64,000 bases of DNA, taken from Nonomuraea candida. Lineage in GTDB: Bacteria; Actinomycetota; Actinomycetes; Streptosporangiales; Streptosporangiaceae. The stretch lies in contig NZ_JOAG01000063.1 of NCBI RefSeq assembly GCF_000725485.1, positions 23,461 through 87,460 of the forward strand. Direction: 5' to 3'. The notes beneath the pieces are model-generated. The model was given only the letters and a program-made list of their open reading frames with translations. It was not told the origin of the DNA and searched no databases. The number at the start of each line of letters is the position of its first letter. Positions within the stretch are counted from its first letter, which is position 1. A program made the translations under genes and the position numbers. Below, one piece after another: positions 42,532 to 50,328 of the stretch.

Positions 42532-43059
42532 CTACCGAGGCTGGGCCAGTTGGTTCGGGGGTACGGTGCCGGTCAGCAGACCGTGGGGGTTGATGATGAT
42601 GGGCAGTCGGTTCACCGTTTCCTGGTCGAGCAGGCCCACCTGGGCGAGTACGGAGGCTTGGTCCCAGTAGATGCGTTCGCTGGCGACGGACGTCCCCTCG
42701 AAGCCCACGATCGCGATCCCCGGCACCCGCACCTGCCGGCCCGTCGCCGGCACGCCGGGGAGGATCCACGGGATCTCGAGGTCGTGGGTGAAGGTGAGCA
42801 TCATCTCGTCGACGATGCTCGCCTCCCCGACCGTGCGGCTCAGCGACTCGATGGACATGTCGGACGCGTTCCGCCCCACGAACCACTGCCGGTAGAAGTC
42901 GCGTACGCCGTCATACCCGACTCCTCCCATGCCGGTCGGCACGTGCATGACGCTCGGGTTGTCCGTCATCGTGCGCATCGTGGCGTCCACGTCGCGGATG
43001 ACGAACTCGGCCGCGGTGTGCTCGTCCCACATGCGTTCCATCGCCTGGCGATCAGTCAT
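42532..43059 (-). CDS. SnoaL-like (NTF2-fold) protein
   Basis: A 175-aa NTF2-fold protein: HTAAEFVIRDVDATMRTMTD, GYDGVRDFYRQWFVG, DEMMLTFTHDLEIPWILPG. These resemble SnoaL/limonene-epoxide-hydrolase-like isomerases or binding proteins. Strong SD GGAGGACGAGGACAG before the ATG at 43059. It is divergent from a second, frameshifted SnoaL-like gene. Substrate unknown. Confidence 0.8.
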   Translation of the reverse strand: MTDRQAMERMWDEHTAAEFVIRDVDATMRTMTDNPSVMHVPTGMGGVGYDGVRDFYRQWFVGRNASDMSIESLSRTVGEASIVDEMMLTFTHDLEIPWILPGVPATGRQVRVPGIAIVGFEGTSVASERIYWDQASVLAQVGLLDQETVNRLPIIINPHGLLTGTVPPNQLAQPR

Positions 43060-43143
43060 CTGTCCTCGTCCTCCGGAAATCGGGCGGTCCCGCCGACGGC
43101 CGTTCACACCATCTTTCGGGTGCTCCTGCTCTAATCCCATCTC

Positions 43144-43681
43144 ATGATCGACAGAAGCGACACCCGGATGGCCGATGATCATTCCAGGGCCGGGTCGCGG
43201 CGGACGCTGCTCGGGGCCGCCGCCGGCGCACTCGCGGGCGCGGCCGTCCTGGGCGCCGCCTCCCGTGCGGCGGCCGACGCCGGAGGGCCGGGCAGGGTCA
43301 GGTGGGTGGCCGACCGGGCGATGGACCGGTTCGACCAGGGCTGGCGTACGGGGGGAGTGGGAGCCGTTCCTGGCCATGCTGACGCCGCGCTTCTCCTTCT
43401 GGTTCCCCGACGGCCAGTGGCGCGGGCGGCACGAGGGCGAGGCCGGGCGGCAGGCCATCGCCGCGTGGGCGCGCTTCCACGCTGACAACGGCAACCGGGT
43501 CGAGGGGCTGCGGCGCGGCGTCACCGTGATGGGGGATCGGGTGCTGTACGAGTACGACTCGCGCGGCGCCTCCGCCTCCACGGCCGGGTACCTCAACTGG
43601 GAGACGATCATCGTCAGGGTCGCGGGCGAGCGGATCAGCGCGTTGCACGAGTACTGGGGGAACGTCCCGCCGGTGGGGTGA
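43144..43681 (+). pseudogene. Tat-exported SnoaL-like protein with a one-base frameshift
   Basis: The frame starts with a twin-arginine signal (GSRRTLLGAAAGALAGAAVLGAAS) and proceeds RWVADRAMDRFDQGWRTG; at a run of six G (43350-43355) it shifts. The +1 frame continues EWEPFLAMLTPRFSFWFPDG ... LHEYWGNVPPVG with typical SnoaL/nuclear-transport-factor sequence. Removing one G restores a single ~178-aa protein. It may be a real mutation, a phase-variable tract or a sequencing error. Confidence 0.8.
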
Positions 43682-43709
43682 GCCGGTCCGGGGAGGTCGA
43701 TGAGCCGGT

Positions 43710-43740
43710 GTCACGGGGTCCCTGCGAAGGACCCCGTGAC
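43710..43740. terminator. Bidirectional hairpin
   Basis: Perfect 12-bp arms GTCACGGGGTCC and GGACCCCGTGAC, 7-nt loop, between convergent gene ends. Confidence 0.85.
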
Positions 43741-43765
43741 GGACATGTCGTCAGCCGGCAGCTCA

Positions 43766-44170
43766 TCAGGCGGCGTCGAGGGCCTCGGTGATCTTGCGGG
43801 CCATCTCGGCGAGGGTGGGGCTGGGCTGACCCTGCTGGTTCCGGGTGGCGGCTTCGAGGGCGACGGTGACGGTACGGCGGAAGTTGTCGGCCTCGGCCGG
43901 GTCCTGCTGCCGGAGCAGGCTCATGGAGGCGGCCAGGGCGGGCAGCACCTGGTCGGCGAGGGTGGCGACGGTCCTGCCGTACGTGACGCCCTTGGGGGCC
44001 TTGGCCAGCACGTGGCCGACCAGGCCGGTCGCGGAGGTCAGGGCCATGGAGCCCTCGGTGGCGACCTTGTGGGCCGAGCCGGCGGCGCCCGCGGCGGACA
44101 TCAGCGAGACCGCGCCCCAGCCGGCGATGCGCAGGGTCTGGGCGTCCTGGGCGGTGAGGATGATCGACAT
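43766..44170 (-). CDS. Hypothetical protein
   Basis: A 134-aa Ala-rich helical protein (LTAQDAQTLRIAGWGAVSLMSAAGAAGSAHKVATEG) with a mildly hydrophobic first half and no clear signal peptide. GAAGGAG precedes the ATG. Not recognised; composition fits a membrane-associated or oligomeric helical protein. Confidence 0.65.
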   Translation of the reverse strand: MSIILTAQDAQTLRIAGWGAVSLMSAAGAAGSAHKVATEGSMALTSATGLVGHVLAKAPKGVTYGRTVATLADQVLPALAASMSLLRQQDPAEADNFRRTVTVALEAATRNQQGQPSPTLAEMARKITEALDAA

Positions 44171-44338
44171 GATGTGCTCCTTCGCGGGGTGGCGACGGTT
44201 CTTGCTGAACCGTTCATGCGTCTACGATCGCCGCTCGCGCTGATACCGGGCTGTCGCCGTTCTGACGCGGTCGCTGACACGGCACCGCCCCGTCGGCGCC
44301 GAAGGGCCGGCATGCCCGGTTGACGCTCAGGAGGTGCG

Positions 44339-44755
44339 GTGAGTCAGTACTACCAGGTGGGCGATCACGTCCTGTGGAACCCCTCGAACGGGGTCTCGGC
44401 GCTGTTCCTGCGATCCGCCCAGGCCCTCGCGCCGGAGGCGGGCCTGCCGACGGGGCTCGGGCCGATGCGGGACGACGAGTGCCAGATCGACCTGAAGGTC
44501 TTTACCGCTTTCGTGAGCGCGCTGGTCGATCGGTACGAGCGGTCGAACCATCCCGTCCTGCACGCTCTCATGGAGGGCTTCATCGCCACGGCGCTGGTGC
44601 TGGTCGAGCGCGGGGGCGGCGAGCCGGTCCGATCGGGCGGCGACGGGTGGCGGGACGTGCGGGTGAGCGGGCCTTCGACCGAGCTGCCCGCGGTGGGGGC
44701 CGCAGGGCGATGGGCGGAGCTCGTGGCACGGCACGCCCGCGCGATGCCCCGCTGA
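44339..44755 (+). CDS. Hypothetical protein (DUF6086-like)
   Basis: A 138-aa soluble protein opening SQYYQVGDHVLWNPSNGVSALFLRSAQ, which I associate with actinomycete DUF6086 proteins. GTG 44339 follows GGAGGTG. A middle D-E-C-Q-I-D-L-K-V-F segment and W-x-E-L end are visible. Function unknown. After its stop, 44756-44916 holds repeats of GCGATGCCCCGCTGAGC and an AT-rich promoter. Confidence 0.65.
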   Translation: MSQYYQVGDHVLWNPSNGVSALFLRSAQALAPEAGLPTGLGPMRDDECQIDLKVFTAFVSALVDRYERSNHPVLHALMEGFIATALVLVERGGGEPVRSGGDGWRDVRVSGPSTELPAVGAAGRWAELVARHARAMPR

Positions 44756-44868
44756 GCCGCCTGCCTGGGCGATGCCCCGCTGAGCGGCCGCCCACCGCCC
44801 GCGCACCGCCCGCCGAACCTGGTCGTCCCCCTTCGTGCCGGGCAGCACGGTTTCCGAATGACGTGCTA

Positions 44869-44881
44869 TATATTCAATATA
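44869..44881. promoter_or_regulatory. AT-rich palindrome before a membrane protein gene
   Basis: TATATTCAATATA is a perfect 6+1+6 palindrome, the only strongly AT-rich stretch nearby, 35 bp upstream of the ATG at 44917. It may overlap the -10 box and serve as operator for the TetR protein encoded downstream. Confidence 0.5.
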
Positions 44882-44916
44882 AGTGGCGTTAATTCAAAGG
44901 GTGGGGGAGTGCCGGC

Positions 44917-45567
44917 ATGGAGTTCATCGTTCTGTCAGGGCTGGGCGGGATCGGGTTCGTGCTCCTCGGAGTCGTCGTCAACGTCATCTACCTCCGCTCC
45001 GGCCTCCCGCTGCCCACCTCGGGCGACGGCCTGGACGCGGCCACCACCTCGTACGAGAAGATCGCGGACGCGCTGAAGAAGCCGTCGGTGCTCGTGCCGC
45101 TGACATGGCTGTGCCTCACGCTCTTCGCGGCGGGGCTGCTGTCGCTGCTGTGGGACGGAAGCGCCGATCAGCGGGCGTGGGCGCTGGTCGGCTTCGCCGG
45201 CGTGCTGCTGCAGAACGCGACGTTTACCTGCGTCGAGGCGCTCCGGTTCGGCATGGCCACCGCCGCCCGCCACGGATGCGGCTCCATGGCCGGCGTGTGG
45301 GGGATGAGCAACGTGCTGTTCGGGTTCAACCAGGCGTTCCTGGCCATGGCGCTGCTCGGCTTCACCGCCGCCGGCGTCGGGGGCGGGCTCGTGCCCGGCT
45401 GGCAGGCGGGCCTCGGCTACCTCAGCGCCGCGCTGCTGCTCGTCTCCTCGCTCGCCGCCCCGTACAACGCCGAGGGCGGCAACCGTCTCGGGCCGGCCGG
45501 GCTGATCGGGTGGCTGGGCTGGGTCACCTGGATAGTGGCGTACAGCATCTCCTTGCTGCTGCGATAG
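44917..45567 (+). CDS. Multi-pass membrane protein, unknown
   Basis: A 216-aa protein with about six helices (IVLSGLGGIGFVLLGVVVNVIYL, LVPLTWLCLTLFAAGLLSLLW, AWALVGFAGVLLQNATF and so on). GGGGGAG precedes the ATG. The TetR gene begins 10 bp after its stop, so they form one transcription unit. Possibly a small-molecule transporter or sensor; no family named. Confidence 0.75.
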   Translation: MEFIVLSGLGGIGFVLLGVVVNVIYLRSGLPLPTSGDGLDAATTSYEKIADALKKPSVLVPLTWLCLTLFAAGLLSLLWDGSADQRAWALVGFAGVLLQNATFTCVEALRFGMATAARHGCGSMAGVWGMSNVLFGFNQAFLAMALLGFTAAGVGGGLVPGWQAGLGYLSAALLLVSSLAAPYNAEGGNRLGPAGLIGWLGWVTWIVAYSISLLLR

Positions 45568-45577
45568 CTTCCTCCTC

Positions 45578-46243
45578 ATGAGCGAAGAGGGGACCCGGCG
45601 CCGCTACGACTCGCTCCGCCGCACGGCGCAGGCGATGGAGACCCGCGCGGAGATCGCCCAGGCCGCGCGCCGGCTCTTCGTGGCGCGGGGGTGGACGGCG
45701 ACCACCGTACGCGACGTCGCGCGCGAGGCGGGGGTCTCCGTGCCGACGGTCTACTCGGTGTACGGCAACAAGGTCGGGCTGACCCGGGCCCTGGCGGACG
45801 CCGCCGGCCTGTCCGCCGACCTCCCCCGGCAGCTCGCCGAGCTGGAGGCGCCGGAGGCCACGCCCGAGCGGCAGCTCGCGGTCATGGCGGCCTTCGACCG
45901 GCGGCTGTTCGAGCACGCCGGAGACGTCATCGTGCCCCTGCGCGAAGCCGCCCGCACGGAGCCGGAGCTGGCCGCCCTCTACCGCGAGGGCCGCGCCCGC
46001 GCCGACGAGACCCGCGTGGCGGTGTTCTCCTCGTGGCCGGCCGGCACCCTGCGCCCGGGCCTGGACGTGCCGGCCGCCGCCGACATCTACGCGGGCCTGT
46101 GCAGCATCGACGTCTACACCACGCTCACCGCCGAACGCGGCTGGTCGCCCGACCGGGTCGAGCGGTGGTGGGGCGAAGCCCTGGCCCGCGAGCTCCTGAA
46201 CCCGTCACCCCACGACCGGCTGGACGATCCTCAGCGCGGCTGA
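45578..46243 (+). CDS. TetR-family transcriptional regulator
   Basis: A 221-aa regulator with HTH AARRLFVARGWTATTVRDVAREAGVSVPTVYSVYGNKVGL and a C-terminal TetR domain ending DVYTTLTAERGWSPDRVERWW. Cotranscribed with the membrane protein gene, which it may control via the AT-rich palindrome. Confidence 0.9.
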   Translation: MSEEGTRRRYDSLRRTAQAMETRAEIAQAARRLFVARGWTATTVRDVAREAGVSVPTVYSVYGNKVGLTRALADAAGLSADLPRQLAELEAPEATPERQLAVMAAFDRRLFEHAGDVIVPLREAARTEPELAALYREGRARADETRVAVFSSWPAGTLRPGLDVPAAADIYAGLCSIDVYTTLTAERGWSPDRVERWWGEALARELLNPSPHDRLDDPQRG

Positions 46244-46397
46244 CACGGAAATTGTCGGAAGGGCGGCGTACCGTCTCCGGCATGCCAGCCCTGGAACGCG
46301 GCACACGAGGCGTGAAGTTGGCGAGCCTCTGCGGCACGGGAAGCGCGACGGCCGCGCACCACCTGTAGATGGCTAAAGCTAACCACGACGCTACTTC

Positions 46398-46412
46398 TTG
46401 TCAGTTTGACAA
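46398..46412. promoter_or_regulatory. Palindrome before the NUDIX-nucleosidase-membrane operon
   Basis: TTGTCAGTTTGACAA (6+3+6) lies 19 bp before the ATG at 46431 in an AT-rich patch. TTGTCA or TTGACA could serve as -35 and the palindrome as the binding site of the NrtR-like protein encoded by the first gene. Confidence 0.6.
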
Positions 46413-46430
46413 AAACATAAAGTCGGGCGC

Positions 46431-47168
46431 ATGAGCGACGATCGATGGGAGCCGCCCGCCATTCTGCTCGCCGTTGACCTGGTGATCCTCACGTTGCGCG
46501 CTTCTCGTCTGCATGTGCTGCTCGTCGAGCGCGGCGTCGAGCCGTACGAAGGCGCCCAGGCGTTACCGGGCGGCTTCTTGCAGCACTCCCAGGAAAGCCT
46601 CGTCGCCGCGGCTCACCGAGAACTGGCGGAGGAGACCGACCTGGACGTCGAGACACTCCGGCTGGAGCAACTGGGTGTCTACGACAACCCAGGCCGCGAC
46701 CCGCGGGGCCGGGTGGTGAGCGTCGCCTTCCTGGCCATCGCCCCCCGGCTGCCTGAGCCGACTGCCGGCACCGATGCCGCCGACGCCGGTTGGCAGCCCA
46801 CCGACCTGGTGCTCTCCGGTGAGCTGGAGCTCGCTTTCGACCACCGGCGCATTGTGACGGACGGCATCGAGCGCGCCCGCACCATGCTCGAGCACTCCGC
46901 GCTCGCCACGGCCTTCTGCGGGCCGACGTTCACGATCACTGATCTTCAGGACGTGTACGAGGCGGTGTGGGGGATGTCGCTCGATCCCCGGAACTTCTAC
47001 CGAAAGATCAAGAAGACCGACGGCTTCATCCTCCCGGCCGGTTCGGCACGCCGCAAGGCCGCGACCGGGCGCCCAGCCCGGCTGTTCAGGGCCGGCCCTC
47101 GCGAGGTTCTGTACCCCCCGATGATCCGTCCTGCCGAATCGCCGAACGGAAAGGAGCCGGCGCAGTGA
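46431..47168 (+). CDS. NUDIX-domain regulator (NrtR-like), first gene of a three-gene operon
   Basis: A 245-aa protein. Residues 10-140 are a NUDIX fold with a NUDIX box GGFLQHSQESLVAAAHRELAEETDL, here partly altered from GX5EX7REUXEEXGU: the first Glu of the box is replaced (Gln/Ser context) while REL-EE is kept. The C-terminal half (ATAFCGPTFTITDLQDVYEAVWG...LDPRNFYRKIKK) is the winged HTH of NrtR proteins, which sense ADP-ribose or NAD metabolites. The ATG has no SD. GTGA overlap couples it to the nucleosidase-like gene. A frameshifted fragment of a near relative lies at 10710-10865. Confidence 0.85.
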   Translation: MSDDRWEPPAILLAVDLVILTLRASRLHVLLVERGVEPYEGAQALPGGFLQHSQESLVAAAHRELAEETDLDVETLRLEQLGVYDNPGRDPRGRVVSVAFLAIAPRLPEPTAGTDAADAGWQPTDLVLSGELELAFDHRRIVTDGIERARTMLEHSALATAFCGPTFTITDLQDVYEAVWGMSLDPRNFYRKIKKTDGFILPAGSARRKAATGRPARLFRAGPREVLYPPMIRPAESPNGKEPAQ

Positions 47169-48280
47169 GCCCGGTTGTGATCCTCACCGCACTCGACCTG
47201 GAATACCAGGCCGTCCGCGAAAGGCTGGTGGGCGTACGCCTGCACCGGCATCCCCAAGGCACTCTCTTCGAGGTGGGACGGCTGGCAGCCGGGCGAGGCC
47301 AGGTCGTCCTGGCCCACGTCGGCAAGGGCAACCTTTCCGCAGGAGTGCTGGCGGAACGCGCCATCGCCGAGTTCCGGCCGGCCGCGCTGCTCTTCGTGGG
47401 CGTGGCCGGCGCGCTGCACGAGCACATCGCTCTCGGCGATGTCGTGGTGGCCACCCACGTGTACGCGTTTCACGGCGGCACCAGCGAAGACGATGGTTTC
47501 AAGAGCCGTCCCCGGGTTTGGGAGACCTCGCACGCCGCTGACCAGGTCGCTCAACACCTGCATCGCACTGGCTCCTGGGCCAGGGATCTCGACCCGCGTC
47601 CGCAGGTGCATTTCGGGCCGATCGCCGCGGGGGAGGTTGTGCTGAACTCCCGGCTTTCCGAGCACGCCCGGTGGATTCGCGAGCACTACAACGACGCGCG
47701 GGCGATCGAGATGGAGGGTGCCGGCGTGGCACAGGCGGGTCACCTGAACCAGGTGCCCGTCGTCGTCATCCGGGGCATCAGCGACCGGGCTGACGGCACC
47801 AAGGAAGCCACGGACCGCGAGCAGTGGCAGCCGAGAGCTGTCGCCAACGCGGCCACGTTCGCCGCGGCTCTGGCCGAGGAGTTGTCCACAGAAGGGCCCA
47901 CGACAAGGAGTCCCGTCATGCCTGAGACGAACACGAACATCGCCACCGGAAACGCCCACGTGGGAGTGCAGGCAGGCACTGTCCACGGCGGCATCTGGAT
48001 CACCCCTGACACCCCCCGTCCGGCGGACCTGCCGGAGGCGTTGGCGGGGTTCCGTTCCCGGCTGTGGCAGGCGTGGGCGGACGGACGCCTGGATGAGGCG
48101 ACGTACAAGGCGGCCGAGGCGGAGCTCGTCACGGCCGACCAGGCGCTGGAGACGAAGGCGCCCGATCGTAAGAACACGCTGACGGTGGCGCTGAAAAAGC
48201 TGCGCGGGCTCGTCGGCGACGTGGCCGACCTGGCGGCCGAACTCACCGTCATCATCGCCCTGGCTCAGGCCCTGTCATGA
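47165..48280 (+). CDS. MTA/SAH-nucleosidase-like enzyme with a C-terminal signalling motif
   Basis: A 371-aa two-part protein. Residues 1-240 are a PNP/UDP phosphorylase-fold nucleosidase: VGVAGALHEHIALGDVVVATHVY, EMEGAGVAQAG (ribose-binding Glu) and GISDRADG with the catalytic Asp near 207, matching MTA/SAH nucleosidase. Residues about 258-280 are a short N-h-A...VGVQAGTVHGGIWI segment, and the rest is a helical tail (WADGRLDEATYKAAEAEL). The identical VGVQAGTVH occurs at the N-terminus of the next protein. Such paired motifs resemble RHIM-like bacterial amyloid signalling sequences that link sensors to effectors. Attack on nucleosides or NAD-related metabolites on activation is inference. 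Confidence 0.82.
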   Translation: MSPVVILTALDLEYQAVRERLVGVRLHRHPQGTLFEVGRLAAGRGQVVLAHVGKGNLSAGVLAERAIAEFRPAALLFVGVAGALHEHIALGDVVVATHVYAFHGGTSEDDGFKSRPRVWETSHAADQVAQHLHRTGSWARDLDPRPQVHFGPIAAGEVVLNSRLSEHARWIREHYNDARAIEMEGAGVAQAGHLNQVPVVVIRGISDRADGTKEATDREQWQPRAVANAATFAAALAEELSTEGPTTRSPVMPETNTNIATGNAHVGVQAGTVHGGIWITPDTPRPADLPEALAGFRSRLWQAWADGRLDEATYKAAEAELVTADQALETKAPDRKNTLTVALKKLRGLVGDVADLAAELTVIIALAQALS

Positions 48281-50247
48281 CCGATCCGGGGCGCCGCGTC
48301 GAGAACGTGGCAGTCGACTCTCCCGTTGGGGTGCAAGCGGGGACAGTTCATGTCGATGCCATCTACATGACGACACCGCAGGACCCGCCCGAGGCCAGGT
48401 TCCGGACCGGGGTGTACTTCCTGAAAGGCCGCATGCCGGAGCCTGCCCGGCAACTCATCAACGAGGCCATGGCGAGCTACGCCACCAACGAAGTCTACTT
48501 CTACTGGTTGCTCGCAATGGTGAGTGGCCGGACACGCCACGAGCTGACCAAGGACGAGACGGCTCAGCTCCGGGACCGGCGTGCCATCATGCGGCTCTGG
48601 GGCGAGGACCCATGGCGCGACGGCGTTCGTATCATCGACCGCCTCCTGGAGACGGCGGGCAAGGCCGAGGAGGACATCCGAGTCGTCGTCAAAGACCTTG
48701 ACGCGCTCCGCGAACCGCAACGCAGTCTGATTCTGGAACACTTGGAGCTGTACCTCGACGGGCCGATCGAGAACCATCTGTGGCATCTGGCGCTGACGAA
48801 GGCGCTGACGGACCAGATGGCCGCTGACCGGAAGGACCGGATCTGGAAGTTCTTCCATCCGGCTCCGGCGGAGCCTCGTCGCCGTGTCCCGCAGCCAGCT
48901 GACACACCTCCGGGTATCTGGGCCCGAGCCGGGACGGCCACGGCTGTGCTGGTCATGGCGGTGGCCCACCTCGGCTACCTGATCCTGCAGAGCGGTCGCA
49001 TCCTCCTCGTGCTCGCCTATCTCCTGGGCATCGTCGGCGCCTATGTCGGCGGACGGAACGCCGCGGACTGGCGCTTCCGAGTCGTACGCCGTCATGCCAA
49101 AGACAGGGAGTATCTGGGCCCCAGGACCAAGGCCGAGCGCGGCAGCTACGCGAAGAGAGTCGAGCACCGAATCGACTACTACTTCGCCAAGTACCTCCCC
49201 TCAGGGGTGGACCGTGACAGGTGGCAGGCCGAAACGGAGGGAATCCGCCGAAGCCTGCGCGACGAGGTGGCAGCGGTCTACGGAGAGGCAGGGATCGGGG
49301 TCGACAAGATCGCCTGGCTCATCCGGCATCGCGCGAAAGAAGCCGCGGTCGGCCGCAGGAAGGGCACCCTGTGGAGCTACCGCACAGAACTCGCCACTCC
49401 CGGCCGAACCAGAGCGCTGGCGATCCTCGGACTCCTGGCCCTCGCGAGCGGAGGCGGCTGGGCAGCGGTCGGTGCCGTGCCGGTCGAGCCTGCGCCGGCT
49501 ATCGTCACGATCCTCCTGCTGCTGATCTCTGGATGGATCAGCGCCCACACGTGGTTGCACCTCGTTCTGGAGCGCCGCCGGTACGCCGCGGACGCGGCCG
49601 AGAGCGAGGAAACCTTGGAGTCCGACCTGGAGGGCTTCACCCGGTGGTGCGCAAGGATGGCGGACAAGCCCCGTGACGCGGAGATGGCCGGATGGCTGGA
49701 CTGCGACAGAAAGGTCCTCCTTGAGGAGGCGTTGCGGCACTACAGGCTGACCATGAGCGACGTCATCGCGCACGCCTTCATCGAGGCCCCCGTTCGATCG
49801 AGCGAGCGTGCGCGGCTGCGTGGCGGTCCGTGGCGCTACAAGAAGTACCAGCTCCTGGTCTTCCTCATCACGCAGGAAGGCGTTCGTCAGATCACCGTCA
49901 AGCTCGACTTCTTGAACGGAACCTTCCACGACTGGCAGAGGCTCAATTACCGATTCGAAGCGGTCGCCTCCGTAGGGGTCAGCCAGTCGGACAATGACGA
50001 ACACACCTTCCAGCTCACGCTCGTCAACGGCCGTGAGATCAGCGTCGAGGTGAGTTCCGGGTTCGAGGAGCTGCAATTGGGCGAGAGCCCCGGGGCGGTG
50101 TCCAAGGTGTCCCTGGACGCGGCAGGCATTCCGCACACCCTGCACGTTCTGGAAGGAATCGCCGCCGAGGGAAAGAGGTGGGTCGAACAGCAGGAGCTGC
50201 GTACGGGAAACCTCTCGGCCGCTTTGAACGACCCCGACCCCGAATAG
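48277..50247 (+). CDS. Membrane protein with matching N-terminal signalling motif
   Basis: A 656-aa protein overlapping the nucleosidase gene by ATGA. Residues 10-31 hold NVAVDSPVGVQAGTVHVD, almost the same as the motif in the upstream protein. Residues 40-200 are helical (TPR-like). Two hydrophobic hairpins follow (AGTATAVLVMAVAHLGYLIL and ILLVLAYLLGIVGAYV near 225-265; ALAILGLLALASGGGWAAVG and AIVTILLLLISGWISAHTWL near 380-430). The C-terminal cytosolic region includes FQLTLVNGREISVEVSSGF and HTLHVLEGIAAEGKRW, which recurs as a relic at 19130. A membrane-disrupting or sensor part of a cell-suicide system is a reasonable hypothesis. Confidence 0.78.
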   Translation: MTDPGRRVENVAVDSPVGVQAGTVHVDAIYMTTPQDPPEARFRTGVYFLKGRMPEPARQLINEAMASYATNEVYFYWLLAMVSGRTRHELTKDETAQLRDRRAIMRLWGEDPWRDGVRIIDRLLETAGKAEEDIRVVVKDLDALREPQRSLILEHLELYLDGPIENHLWHLALTKALTDQMAADRKDRIWKFFHPAPAEPRRRVPQPADTPPGIWARAGTATAVLVMAVAHLGYLILQSGRILLVLAYLLGIVGAYVGGRNAADWRFRVVRRHAKDREYLGPRTKAERGSYAKRVEHRIDYYFAKYLPSGVDRDRWQAETEGIRRSLRDEVAAVYGEAGIGVDKIAWLIRHRAKEAAVGRRKGTLWSYRTELATPGRTRALAILGLLALASGGGWAAVGAVPVEPAPAIVTILLLLISGWISAHTWLHLVLERRRYAADAAESEETLESDLEGFTRWCARMADKPRDAEMAGWLDCDRKVLLEEALRHYRLTMSDVIAHAFIEAPVRSSERARLRGGPWRYKKYQLLVFLITQEGVRQITVKLDFLNGTFHDWQRLNYRFEAVASVGVSQSDNDEHTFQLTLVNGREISVEVSSGFEELQLGESPGAVSKVSLDAAGIPHTLHVLEGIAAEGKRWVEQQELRTGNLSAALNDPDPE

Positions 50248-50328
50248 GCGAGCTCAAACACTCCTGCGTTTGCTGATGGCCGGGCGGCGGTAGCGGGTTG
50301 CCGAACTCGGCAGGAGTGGGAGGCTTGG

